From contig CM053264.1 in assembly GCA_028583405.1 (NCBI GenBank), positions 11,429,287 through 11,493,286 on the forward strand: a stretch of DNA of 64,000 bases, given 5' to 3'. The DNA comes from Pogonophryne albipinna (taxonomy: Eukaryota > Chordata > Actinopteri > Perciformes > Artedidraconidae). The position numbers were made by a program, and so were the translations under genes. Position 1 is the stretch's first letter, and every line of letters starts with the position of its first letter. Shown here in pieces: positions 49,341-61,800 of this stretch. The notes under the pieces are model-generated. The model made no database searches and was not told the origin of the DNA. It saw only the letters and a program-made list of their open reading frames with translations.

Positions 49341-52300
49341 AACCCAGTCTCATGGCATTTCGTGTTCACCAAAACGATTTTTAATCTATTGATTCGTGTT
49401 CACCAACACGATTTTCCCCTTTTTTTCGTGTTGCACCGCACGATTTTAAAAGCAATGTATTTCTACTGGTAATGTGTTTCGTGCCTGCAGCACGTCTTTT
49501 TCTCCGGTCGGGTCGTGGAAGACCGGAAGCTGTGTGGTTCATAAAAACATGTTCTTACTCAATATCAAGCCACAATTATTGCTTTTATTTTAAATCGTAT
49601 AATTTGGGACTTTTGTTGCCGTCTGTGAGGAAAATAAATGGGGCTCAGAGCCTCAGAATACTGAAATCTGTATTTTTTAAATCTTTTTTTCCTTCTAATT
49701 TGTTATTCTTTTCAAAATAACACACTGTTATTTACTCACCAATAACACACAATTATCCTTGCTTTTATTTATTGGTTTAATTCCATAATCTCGGGCTTTT
49801 TTGGCGTCCGTCAGGAACTGAATTTCAAAATAAAAATAACCGGAGACAGACGTAGGCCTATAAGGGACATTTCGAGCATCATTGCGATTGTCAACATTTC
49901 TGAGTTTAGGATGGCCGAAGACACTACACTACCCATAATCCCCAGCTATCGTTTAGGACTACAGTCCCCGTGATTAATCTCCAAACTCTGGGATTGGATG
50001 TTGGAGTGGCAGTGAGCCAAGGTTACAACCTGCGTCAAACAGCTGTTTGAAATGGAACGAAACCATGGCAGACTATCCAAAACTGGAATCGAACGCCCCC
50101 CCAGAACTACACGCTGGCTATTGTGTTTCGCAAAATGTTCTATGGGACGTCTCTACTGAACGTTTTCGTTTTTCCCACAATTAGAAGTTGCCAGTATTAA
50201 ACACATTGGTGTTATCAAATGTAAAACATATAATTAATAAATGGGTGAAAATCGCTTGTGTCCATAATGCGCAGCATTAATATATACCCACATGACAGCT
50301 CATTGTTACTTTGTAATTCTACTCCACTACAATTCAGAGGTTAACTTGGTATTTTTACTCCACTACATTTATTTGAGATACTTTGCAGATTCTGATTAAT
50401 GATGTGAAATATAAACAACCCTTAAATCAGACTTTAGTTACAGTAAAATTCAGGTAAGGTGATTGTCAAGTGCCAACAATCAGGAGAGATATTTGATAGT
50501 TGGTGCTTGAGAAGACTAAACATTTATCTTTAATTGACATGAATGGAAACGAGTAATAAAGTATATTCATTACTCGTTATTCTCTACTAATAGTTCATTA
50601 AAGAATGTATATTATGGCTATTTTGCACATCCCTTTCAAGATTTCAAGATTTTCAAAGGTTTATTGACATAATCATATACACAACTACGGTATATCCAAT
50701 GAATGAAACACTTCCTCAACAGTGCATTACAAGACATCTATCAATGTGTGTGTACCTCCACCATTAAACTGTCACATTCTGCACATTTCTTATTCTATCT
50801 ACATAAGAGTATAATTCATATGTATAATATCAGTTAAAATAAGTGCTTCAACATAGTTAACATTGCAGGAAAGCAATTATGTTAAGTACTTTGTCAGGCT
50901 TAATATTTATCTGTAGATAGATACCCCCAAAGTTTTTTTCTTATTTAAAAGAAGACCTTAATCTAAAGTATTATTTAATGTGTTAATAAAGGTTAATTCG
51001 TTTTTCTGTTTTCCACATCCTCCTATTAATATCTTTGTACATCCTGCACTAAACTGTTTTATTGTAGAGATCACTTACAGTATCTTCTTGATTTTTTATA
51101 TCCTATATTTCTATCACAGACCTTCTACTTTCCCCCTATGAAAGTATGTACTCTTAATATTTTTTTTATCAAATATAACACATAAAAACAATAATTCAAT
51201 AACGTGCTTTAACCACTAGGCGGTGCACACAAGGTACACACAGCCATAATAACTTTGTATTATTAGTGTAGGACACTTATGTATGTACAACATCTGAAGA
51301 TGTGTAGTTTTATTCATGCTTTCACAGCATTTTACAGCATATTGCTATACTGTTTCAGACTCAGTATTTACATTCTTATATTCAAAGAAAATCAGTAATA
51401 TCTTTAAAAACTACAAGTCCTTTTCTATCAGCTGTGCACCGTTATGGTGTAAATATAACCTATCTACGAATTAGATCAAATGTAAAAGTCAGCCGAATTA
51501 GTGTTGATACTGCAAGGAGACGTATTGTGTGAAGAGAAATTGAAGATGTTGTTTAATTGTTGATATATTTATGATCCACGTCAAGTATTCAGTTTCGGCG
51601 GCATTTCTTCCAGTTTTTCCAAAGGTCTTCTCATCAGGGCTCTATAAATAAAGAACTACGGCAGATCTGTAATATGTAATGCAGCCGAACCGTGTATTAC
51701 AATGCCGTTATGTGATGACTTTCAAAGAGAAAAGCAAGAACACTCAGAATTAAGTATTATTTAAAAATGTTTTCCGGATTTCATATAATATAAACACCAA
51801 ATCCCAGCATGCATTGCGGCTAAAACATCCAATAAGCGAGCTTAAACCATAGCTGAGGATCTTGGGTAATCGCTCGAAATGCCTACGTCTGTTTCCGGTT
51901 ATTTTTATTTTGAAAATCAGTTCCTGACGGACGCCAAAAAAGCCCGAGATTATGGAATTAAACCAATAAATAAAAGCAAGGATAATTGTGTGTTATTGGT
52001 GAGTAAATAACAGTGTGTTATTTTGAAAAGAATAACAAATTAGAAGGAAAAAAAGATTTAAAAAAATACAGATTTCAGTATCCTGAGGCTCTGAGCCATT
52101 TATTTTCCTCACAGACGGAAACAAAAGTCCCAAATTATACGATTTAAAATAAAAGCAATAATTGTGGCTTGATATTGAGTAAGTCATGTTTTTATGAACC
52201 ACACAGCTTCCGGTCTTCCACGACCCAACCGGAGAAAAAGACGTGCTGCAGGCACGAAACACATTACCAGTAGAAATACATTGCTTTTAAAATCGTGTTG

Positions 52301-52363
52301 GTGAACACGAATCAATAGATTAAAAATCGTGTTGGTGAACACGAAATGCCATGAGACTGGGTT
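49341..52363. mobile_element. ~3.0-kb DNA element with ~500-bp terminal inverted repeats
   Basis: The left arm (49341 to about 49880) and right arm (about 51880 to 52363) are near-identical reverse complements. Both ends read AACCCAGTCTCATGGCATTTCGTG. Near each end lie repeated hairpin units CGTGTTCACCAACACG. The left arm has one extra ~31-bp unit. Flanks AAATATAGC and GAATATAGT agree at 7 of 9 positions, suggesting a decayed 9-bp duplication as in Mutator-like elements. The ~2-kb interior has no coding frame. It sits between the convergent cab39l and cdadc1 genes. Confidence 0.8.
52099..52104 (-). terminator. possible cdadc1 poly(A) signal supplied by a transposon arm
   Basis: AATAAA on the minus strand, within the right arm of the long-inverted-repeat element. 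The ~110 bp between the stop codon and the element has no AATAAA or ATTAAA. The mirror-image copy reads on the plus strand at 49633-49638. Confidence 0.4.
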
Positions 52364-52472
52364 GAATATAGTGCAGCACAGATTTGATCTACAGATTTGT
52401 CCCAGTCCTAGCCTTAAAATACCAAATCTGTGGCAACGTTCTTTCTGGTTTAACCGTGTATCCATGTGGTGT

Positions 52473-52882
52473 TCAGCTGACGGGTGACATGTTGGATCTG
52501 TGGGTGCACAGCTTCTTGTTGCTGTGGCTCTCCTGCTCCTCCTGCCTGCCGTGCTTCGCCCCAAAACCGTCTGGAACAAAGACAAATGCGGTCACAATAG
52601 GATTTCCCTTTAGTGTGGTTAGTGTGTGGACGTCTCTAAGCGGTTGACCAATCACAACAGAGCTGGCCAGCTAACCAATCAGAGCAGACTGTGATCTCAT
52701 TTCAGGAAACTGGTGAAAAGAGGTGCTGCAGCACAGGCAGTATGAGAACATTAGAGCATGTAAATATGTCACAGTAGAGGCAGGAAATACTAATATGAAC
52801 CTGAACATGTGCTCTTTAAAGGTGTAAAGATAAAGTGGAACTTACTGGTGTGGTGAGAAGAGGCTGAAGGGCTCCTCTGCCA
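52473..52882 (-). CDS. cdadc1: cdadc1 last two exons
   Basis: Exon 52882-52846 (WQRSPSASSHHT) and terminal exon 52570-52473, ending KKLCTHRSNMSPVS and TGA (52475-52473). The two join in phase 1. The intron between them is largely a MITE copy (52630-52830) whose end lies about 15 bp from the splice donor. The stop is only about 110 bp from the long-inverted-repeat element. Confidence 0.82.
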
Positions 52883-55800
52883 CTGGGAAGACAGAAGAAA
52901 GTCACATTCTCCTCCATTTATCAAGACACCCACCTCAGTCCCTCTAAGTACTCACTATGAACTTGCTGATGTTCTTCAGGCTGCTGAACCTCAGGTAGGA
53001 GATCTCTCCCTTGTCCTTGTCCCTGTCCTGGTCGCTGGTGTAGATGTGTGTGATGCCGGCCCCTCGGATCAGAGGCACACACTCATCACACGGACACTTG
53101 GTGACAAACAGCATGGTGTGCTCATCCGGTTTGATGTGTCGGGTCCTGAAAGCATCAGCAAACACAGATTATGGGAGGAGGCTCCAGTGTGTTAAGACCA
53201 GATCTTTCTCTTCTCTGCTGACCTGAAGGTGAGTGCGTTCTGCTCGGCGTGGACGATGTATCTGTACTTGCGTCTCTGTCTGTCCTTCTGCTTGTTGTCC
53301 ATCTGGGGGTATTCTGCATACTGTGAGCCTGCTGGGTAGGCGTTGTACCCGCAACCCACCAGGTACAGACACCCAGTCCCATCACTGCCAGCCTGCGACA
53401 AGGGAGCAGTTGCAAATGTAATAATAATAATAATAAGGGATAAACTAATATCCAAATCCCATCTAATGGAAGAAATATGAGCTCACCGATGCTCCTTTGG
53501 CCCAGATGACAGCTCCAACACCCACTTTAGGATCCTCTGGAATGAAAATGACAGGTTTGCGTATAGTGAGCTGGTGACAAAATGACAGGAACACTGTTTC
53601 AAATAACTGTGACCTTAAAGCCTGTCATTCAGGAGAAGTAGAGTAGAAATTCCCTCAGAGAAATCTTATGGTGACCTAGATAGGATAAGTGTACTGTAGT
53701 GTGCCAAATTTCCCTTAAGTCAATATTTCTGTAAACCGCTCCACTCCACCCAATGCAGCTTGGCTTTCGTGCTCACCACTCCACTGAGACGGCTAACTGT
53801 GTCTTTGTGGAAAAGGTTAAATGTATGTTGGACACGAGCCCATATGTAGGTGCTGTCTTCCTTGATCTCAGGAAGGCTTTTGACACTGTTGACCACCAAG
53901 TGCTTCTTACAAAGCTGACGTATTTCAATTTTTCGGCAGATTCAATACAGTGGGTTGAGTCTTACTTATCGAACAGAAAACAGGGTGTTTTGGTCAACGG
54001 AGCCAAATCTCCCTACCTTGCCAACCCTGTTGGGGTTCCACAAGGTTCCATTCTTGGACCATTACTGTTTTCTCTGTACATTAATGACTTGCCTAATGTA
54101 TGTCCTGAGTTGAATGTGCAAATGTATGCCGATGATGCGGTCATCTTTATACACGGGAAAAACACTGAAATGATCTCATCTTGTCTCTCAAATGCTTTGG
54201 GCAAGGTTCAACACTGGCTGAACAACATTTGCTTACAGTTAAATGTAAAAAAAACAGTATGCATAATGTTCAGTAAACGACCAGTCAAAATCGAAGGATC
54301 CAACGTGTTTTTAAACGGAGCAGAAATAGAACTAGTCCCCCACTTCAAGTATCTTGGAGTCGAACTTGACTTTTAAGAAACATATTAAGAAAGTATCAAA
54401 TACTATTAAATTGAGACTTCCGGTCGGGCAAGATGGAGTAGGCAGTGTCGAATCTAGCTCCCGTAACTTTTATTCATTGACTATTTTAAATCCCCATAGT
54501 TTTGCCTTTGGCCATCTCCAGGTGGATAATTATTCCTCTCTGAACACTCTGGTGCTGGATTATGGCTTCCAAGCAGCAGAGATCGGGCAAGAAGGAGCAG
54601 TCTACCGTGCCGGCGGCAAATGGCGGTGACTTCAACATGGCGGCCTTGGCTAACCAACTGGAACAACACCGGAATGCTATCTCTGCGGATTTCAAGGCTA
54701 CTATATCTACGCTCGAAGCCAAGCTAGACTGCATTCAAACCACAGTCTCCGATCATACCCACTCAATTAATTCGCTTGAATCCAACGCTAACGAACAAGA
54801 CGGAGGCATACAAAGTTTGGAATCGATGTGTGCTAAGCTAGCTGAGAATAATACTAAACTACAAGCTAAGTTGACGGACCTCGAGTCTCGCAGCCGCCGT
54901 AACAATATCAGGATCATTGGTCTACCTGAGTCCATCGAAGGGCCTCACCAATACACCTTCTTTTCTGAACTTCTGGCTGAGGTCATTGGTGACAGCGTTT
55001 TTGAGTCTCCACCGGAGTGCGACAGAGCGCACCGTACACTCTCCAACAAGCCAGGACCGGGTCAGAGACCAAGACCCGTGGTCATCAGGCTCCACAGATT
55101 CCAGCAGAAAGATAAGATCATCCGTGAGGCCAGAGCTAAGAGAGGCAAGCTGCAGTACCGTGGGACCCCCATTGCAATCTACGAGGATTATCCTTCTGAG
55201 ATAGTGGAGCAGCGCATGGAATACCAAGAGGTGATGTCTGAACTTTACCAACGGGGCTTCAAGCCCGCACTACTTTTCCCTGCGAGGCTTAACATCACAC
55301 TGAAGGATGGGGCCAGGAAGAGACTTTCCTCCGTTTCTGAGGCCAAGGACTTTATTGCAGCTAACCGATCTGGTATCGGCTCTCATGCCTCCTCCTCCGT
55401 CTGACTGCTGCGGTTTGGTAACGTTAGCCCATTTTACTAGCCTTACTGGCTACCTAAGTAACTTGTCTGACCTGTTAGTTCACACGGGTTCTAATTATGC
55501 CGTTAACACGCAGACAGACATGTGTGTTTTTCCACGGCTAGACTTCTTATATTTTCCTTTTTTTGTGTGTGTTCCTTGCCGTTATGAATGCCTGTTGATA
55601 GGTCACACGACATGTTATCCGCAGAGTATCGCTTTTGCCTCTCGAGGGAGCCACAGCTCCATTGATGTGGAGCTGTTGCACTAGCTTATTTTCTTGTCCA
55701 CCTGTGCCTTTACCATTCAGAGATTTCTTTTGCACTTTATTTCCTATTATTTCTCATTTAGGGTATCTGTATGGATAAAATACATTGTATTTACTTGTTG

Positions 55801-58800
55801 GACCGGCTGTTCATGCTGATTTTTACTGCACTAAATTGTATGCGTGTTCTCTTCTCTGTTCTCTGTGGTTTGGTATTGGCATAGATTTATCTGCATAATA
55901 TTTGACAATTTCCTATTCACTTACCCATCCACTTGTTCTGTGTGGGATAATATGGGGATGGTTTACTGTTTAGATAGGGACTAGGTCCCCGGAAGACTAG
56001 TGTTAGTGTAATTACAAGCGTTAGTGTAATTACATAGATCTAAGCTAGAGTGCTTGATTATGCTGTGCATTTTGGGTTTAGCTATAGGTATGGCCACATG
56101 TTTTTTTTTTGGGGGTTTTTTGTTTTGTTTTTGTTATTATCATTACTATTATTATTTTTCGTCGTCCTCTTTTCTCTTTCTCCTGTGTATGCAAGACAGT
56201 GTTTGTCCAGGTAAACTTGTCTTTGAGGAACTTCCTAGATGGTGTCTGCCATGACAACGACAGGTAGAGGAGTGCGCCTGATTTCCTGAAATACTAAGGG
56301 CATGAACAACGCTACTAAGATTGGTAAGATAATGACACGGTTGCAACATCTGAATGGAGATGTCATATTCCTGCAGGAAACTCATCTTAAATCTTCTGAT
56401 ACCCTTCGTATTAAAAGGGCATGGATGAGTCACTTGTTCCACTCAAAATTCTCCCACAAAGCCAGAGGGGCAGCTATTATTATTCACAAGAATGTCAGAT
56501 TTGAATTGACAAATTCGATATCAGATCCTAATGGTCGTTATGTCATAGTTTCGGGCATGCTACAGAACACACCAGTGATACTAGCTTCTATCTACGCTCC
56601 CAATTGGGATGATGGTAATTTTTTTGTGAACCTCTTTGCTCAAATTCCCAACGCCGACAACCATCGTATTATTATGGCTGGTGACTGGAATTTGGTCCAG
56701 GACGTGAGTCTCGACAGGTCATCGCTCACACAAGCCACTCTCTCCAATTCGGCCAAGGTAGTAATGCACAATGCATCACAATTAGGACTCTTAGACCCCT
56801 GGAGATTTATTAACCCGCAAAGTAGAGCATTTTCCTTCATCTCGCACAGGCACCACACTTTTTCACGAATTGATTTCTTTTTACTCGATAACAATTTGAT
56901 TCATCTAGTCAATTCATGCGAATACCATCCGATAGCCATCTCAGATCATTCTCCCACCTCGGTTGACATTAATTTCCCTCTTGGTATGTCCCCCCCTCCT
57001 TTATGGAAATTCAATTCTCCCCTGCTGTCAGACAGTGAATTTAGAGACTATCTTTCCACTCAGATTTCTTCCTACATTGAAATTAATGACACTTCCGACG
57101 TTAGTAGCGGTACAGGTCATTTCGTACACTTCACGTAAGAGAAAAGATGAAAAGGCTAGGCTTTCAGAAATCTGTGTTGAGCTTCGCTTACTCGATGAAA
57201 CATACTCCTCCTCTCCCGCTCCTTCTCTCTATAAAAAACGCCTCCTGCTACATTCAGAACACGACCTTTTGATGACAGGCATTGTTGAGAGACAACTGAG
57301 ACAGTGTAGGCAGCGTTACTTTGAGCAGGGCGACAAAGCTGGTAGACTCCTAGCTCAACAAGCTCGTGCGGTCAGTGCGTCCAGATTGATTCCCCAAATC
57401 AGATTGTCCGATGGCAACCTTACTTCTAATCCAGCTGATATTAACAGGTCTTTCTCGGAATTTTACACCAATCTCTACACTTCGGATTGTCCCCCGATCC
57501 CTGCCACGACCCCCAATCCTCTTGACTCCTTAATTTACCCCAAAATTAACGAGAACATCGCTAGCGAATTGGGCGGCCCCATCTCCACCCTTGAGATACA
57601 TGATGCAATACAATCTATGCAAAGTGGGAAGTCTCCTGGGCCCGACGGCTATACAGTTGAATTCTATAAGGCATGTTCTTCCAAGTTAGCCCCGATTTTG
57701 GCTAGGATGTACAATGACTCTCGCCAGACAGGCCGATTGCCAGAAACGTTGTCCATTGCGTCTATCTCCTTGCTTCTCAAGAAAGACAAAGATCCTACTT
57801 CGTGTGGCAGTTACAGACCAATCTCACTGTTAAATGTGGACTGTAAGATACTGGCCAAAATACTGGCTATCCGCCTCCAACGTGTACTGCCAGATATCAT
57901 TTCGCTGGACCAAACAGGCTTTATGGTGGGGAGACACTCTTTTTTTAACACAAGGAGGTTGCTCAATATAATTTTCTCTCCTTCCTCTAACACCCCCGAA
58001 GTCATAGTGACACTTGACGCAGAGAAGGCCTTCGATAGGGTTGAGTGGGGTTTCCTATTTTCTAGTCTTGATAAATTTGGTTTCGATTCCCAATTTATTT
58101 CCTGGATTAAACTCCTATATGCCTCTCCATCTGCCTCTGTACACACTAATGGCATTAGATCTCCCCCTTTCTCTCTCCAACGTGGTACTCGCCAGGGGTG
58201 TCCTCTTTCGCCGCTGTTGTTCAATATAGCCATTGAACCTCTCGCTATCTGGCTCAGAAGCCATGATAGGTTTGAGGGCATTACGAGTCATGGCATGGTT
58301 CATAAACTGTCTCTATATGCTGATGACCTTCTTCTTATGATCTCGAACCCCTTATCCTCTCTCCCCCCCATACTGTCGATTTTAGATCAATTTGGCCGTG
58401 TATCAGGTTACAAACTAAACATTCAAAAGAGCGAAGTATTTTTTGTAAATAAAATGGCTGAGGCACTTCCCCAATCCCTATTCCCCTTTAAAAGGGCTGT
58501 GGAGGGGTTCAAATACTTGGGGGTGTTTGTTGCAAACTCTTTTAAAGACCTGTTCCCTAAAAACTTTCAGCCTCTACTAGATAAATGCAAAGCCGATATG
58601 TCTAGGTGGGCCTCCCTTCCCCTGTCTCTTGCGGGTCGCGTAAACCTTATAAAGATGGTCATCCTGCCAAAGTTTCTTTACCTTTTCCAACACATCCCAG
58701 TGCGCATCAATAAATCTTTTTTCACTGATCTTGATAAGCAGTTGAATGCGTTCATCTGGAACAACAAGCCTGCGCGCATTAGAAGGTTGTGTCTCCAACT

Positions 58801-61800
58801 CCCTAAATCAGAAGGGGGCCTGGCGCTCCCCAACTTTCGCCACTATTACTGGGCCTCTAATATTAACAAACTCCTCTATTGGGCTAAATATAAACTTTCA
58901 GACCCCTGCCCACCTTGGGTACATATCGAGCTGTCATCTTCTGCTTCTTTGCACTCTATAATCTGCTCTCAGCTCCCTGTAGCGACCCATAAACATTTGA
59001 GTAACCCAATTGTTACTAGCACCTTAAGCATTTGGCTCCAATTCAGGAAACAGCACGGGTTACATAGAGCTTCGGTTCACGCCCCAATTTCAAACAATCA
59101 CCTAATCTCCCCATCGTGTACTGACCCGGCCTTCCGCGTTTGGTCGAACAATGGTCTCGCAACGCTTAATGACCTTTACGAGGATGGAGTCTTTTCATCC
59201 TTTGAGTCCCTTTCAGTCAAATTCAACCTGCCCAACAGTCATCTCTTCCGTTTTTTCCAAATCAGGCACTTCATCCAAAAGCAATTTCCCCATTTTCCTA
59301 ACCGCCCCCCCCGAATCGCCAATTGATACATTTCTCACACTCGACCCTGATCAAAAGCGCTTGGTTTCAGTTCTCTATGGTCAGATTGGTTCCCTGAGTC
59401 CGGACCCTATGGTGCCTCTTAAGGAGCTCTGGGAGCGCGATCTAGGTAGCAACATTTCCGATGATCAATGGAGTGACATTCTCAACCTAGTCCATACATC
59501 ATCCATCTGTGCTAGACATGGCCTACTTCAGTGCAAGGTGCTCCACAGAGCTCACTTTACTAATGCTAAACTGGATAAAATATTCCCAGATCGGAGTGAT
59601 GCCTGTAACAGATGCGATCAATCCCCAGCTGACCATCTGCACATGTTCTGGACTTGCCCGAGGTTGGACACATTTTGGTCTGACATATTTGGAACCATTG
59701 AGCGGGCCTTTAACACAAAGATAGACCCTAATCCTATGACTGCACTGTTCGGCCTTCCTCCATCTGAGAATATGCCCATTACTATACGCCGTGTCATTGC
59801 CTTCACCACTCTATTAGCTAGACGCTCTATTCTCTTAAAATGGATACATGCTTCCCCACCAACACATGATCAGTGGATACGTGATGTCTTACAATGGCTT
59901 CAGATGGAGAAGTTAAGATTCTCATTAAAAGGATCTCTGAAATCCTTCCATACTACCTGGGACCCACTATTAGGCCTTATCAAAGAACTCCCTATCACTT
60001 CTGACGCTGAGTCGCAGGTAGCTCTCTGAAAGGAAATAAATAAAATAAAAGTGACCATTCATATTACTGCTCTTCCGCCATGACCCTTTGTCTTTTGCCC
60101 AAGACTACTCTTCTATATTTTCTTTTCCCTCTTAATGAAACCCTTTTTCCTCACCAAGACGACAATGTTTACTATTATTTTCTTCCCTTATACCGGATTC
60201 TTACAGACTGTTTTCGCTCCCGACTTTCTTTTTATTTATTTGTATTTTTATGTTTTACTTACTAATTCAGTTATTTTACTATAACTGTAACATCTGTACT
60301 GTTTTGTATTGATTACTACTGTTCTTACTTCTTGTCATTTGCTGGATTATGACTTGTTTGCAATAAAAAGATTTGTAAAAAAAAAAAAAATACTATTAAA
60401 TTCAACTTGCAACATTTTAAACAAATTAGACCTTTCTCTGTCAGTGCTGCAAAGTCATACCTCCACTGTATGATTCTATCCCACATTGAATACTGTCTGA
60501 CAAACTGGTCGTTTGCTTGTGCCACAAACCTGAAACCCATAGAACAGCTGTACAAGAGAGCTATCAAGGTGTTTGACACAAAGCCATATTCATACCACCA
60601 CTGTACCATCTTGGAAAAACACAATTTCATGAGTTTTGACAATTTTAAGTCTTTAAAAAGTATGTGTTTTTTTTATAAATGTTTACATGGACTGCCCCCC
60701 CCCCCCCCCCCTTAGGGGAATTCATCCACAGAAAACACACTGCACGCTGCACTAGGTCAGAAACCAGAGGAGACTGTGAGGTCCACCGCAGACGGACAAC
60801 TTTTGGACAAAATGTCCTCTCCAGGTCTTTGTGGAACAGCCTCCCAACTGAGATACGGGATTGTCCAACTCTCAATAGCTTTAAAGGTCAACTCAAAGAA
60901 TGGTCGAGAAACAAACAGACGTGCAATCATCGCTAAATGCACTTTAACACAGGGGTATCTCCTCTTGCACTTTAGGTAGCTCTTGTATATTTTCTTGCAC
61001 TTTATATGTCGTTGCTGTTACATTGTATTACCATGTCATAAATACTTGTGTATGCTGCTCTTGCTCTCTTGCACTTTTTGCATATCATGTATTTTGTTTT
61101 TTGTCCCTGCCAAATAAAATAAATCAATAAAAACCAGACAGACCTGTTCTATAAGCCAGCAGCCTGGCCTGGATGATACAATGGCGCACCACTTCTTGAG
61201 ACAGTCCCTCGTGAGGAGTCTGCAGCGAGGCTACTGATGACTCAGGGGCTAAATGCTGTTCTCTGCAACAGGAACAACAACATCAACAACAAATAGCAGC
61301 AGTGGATGGCAAACATGTGAAGAACCGTGGATGTTTCTGACCTGTAGAAGCCGTAGTGTTGCTGTGGCAGCCCGGCAGCCACTGCAGCTAACACCTCCAC
61401 CAGCTCCGTCATGTTGTTCCTCAGGTTGGAGAAGTGAGGCTCCACGCAGAAGTCCTCCAGTCTCATGTGGGTTAAAATCTCCCGGTGCTGCAGGGACGTC
61501 CTCACCAGGAGCTGAGAGGAGAAATCCTTCAGGTGTCTCGTCCGCTCTCTGGAAAACAGGAAGAATGTATCCTTTTATAAGCAAACCAGGTGCTTTTTAT
61601 AACCTAAACCTTAAAGGAAGGCTTGTTACCTATTGAAGAGTTCCTCTGTGTTCAGCCCCGGATCATCGTCCTTCATCCTCTCCATGAAATCACAGTCTCT
61701 GGACGTCTCGTAGACAAACTGGGCCAGGCCGGGCGCTGGAGGCTGCAGCAGGACGCAGATGTGAGGACGGCTGTTGGACTTCAGCTTCTCCGCTGCGACG

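Larger units (their letters stand above)
54413..60390 (+). mobile_element. near-full-length L1-like LINE with target-site duplication
   Basis: A ~5.98-kb non-LTR element: 5' UTR 54413-54561, ORF1 54562-55404, spacer 55405-56250, ORF2 region 56251-60029, 3' UTR with AATAAA (60362-60367), and a 14-bp A-tail (60377-60390). AATACTATTAAATT is present at 54399-54412 and again after the A-tail, the expected duplication. It is inserted into an older CR1/L2-type LINE. ORF1 is intact but ORF2 carries lesions. Confidence 0.93.

Noticed and set aside
52184..52585. 133-codon minus-strand frame over the cdadc1 3' end
   Set aside because: It is a shifted frame across the real terminal exon that runs on into the inverted-repeat element.
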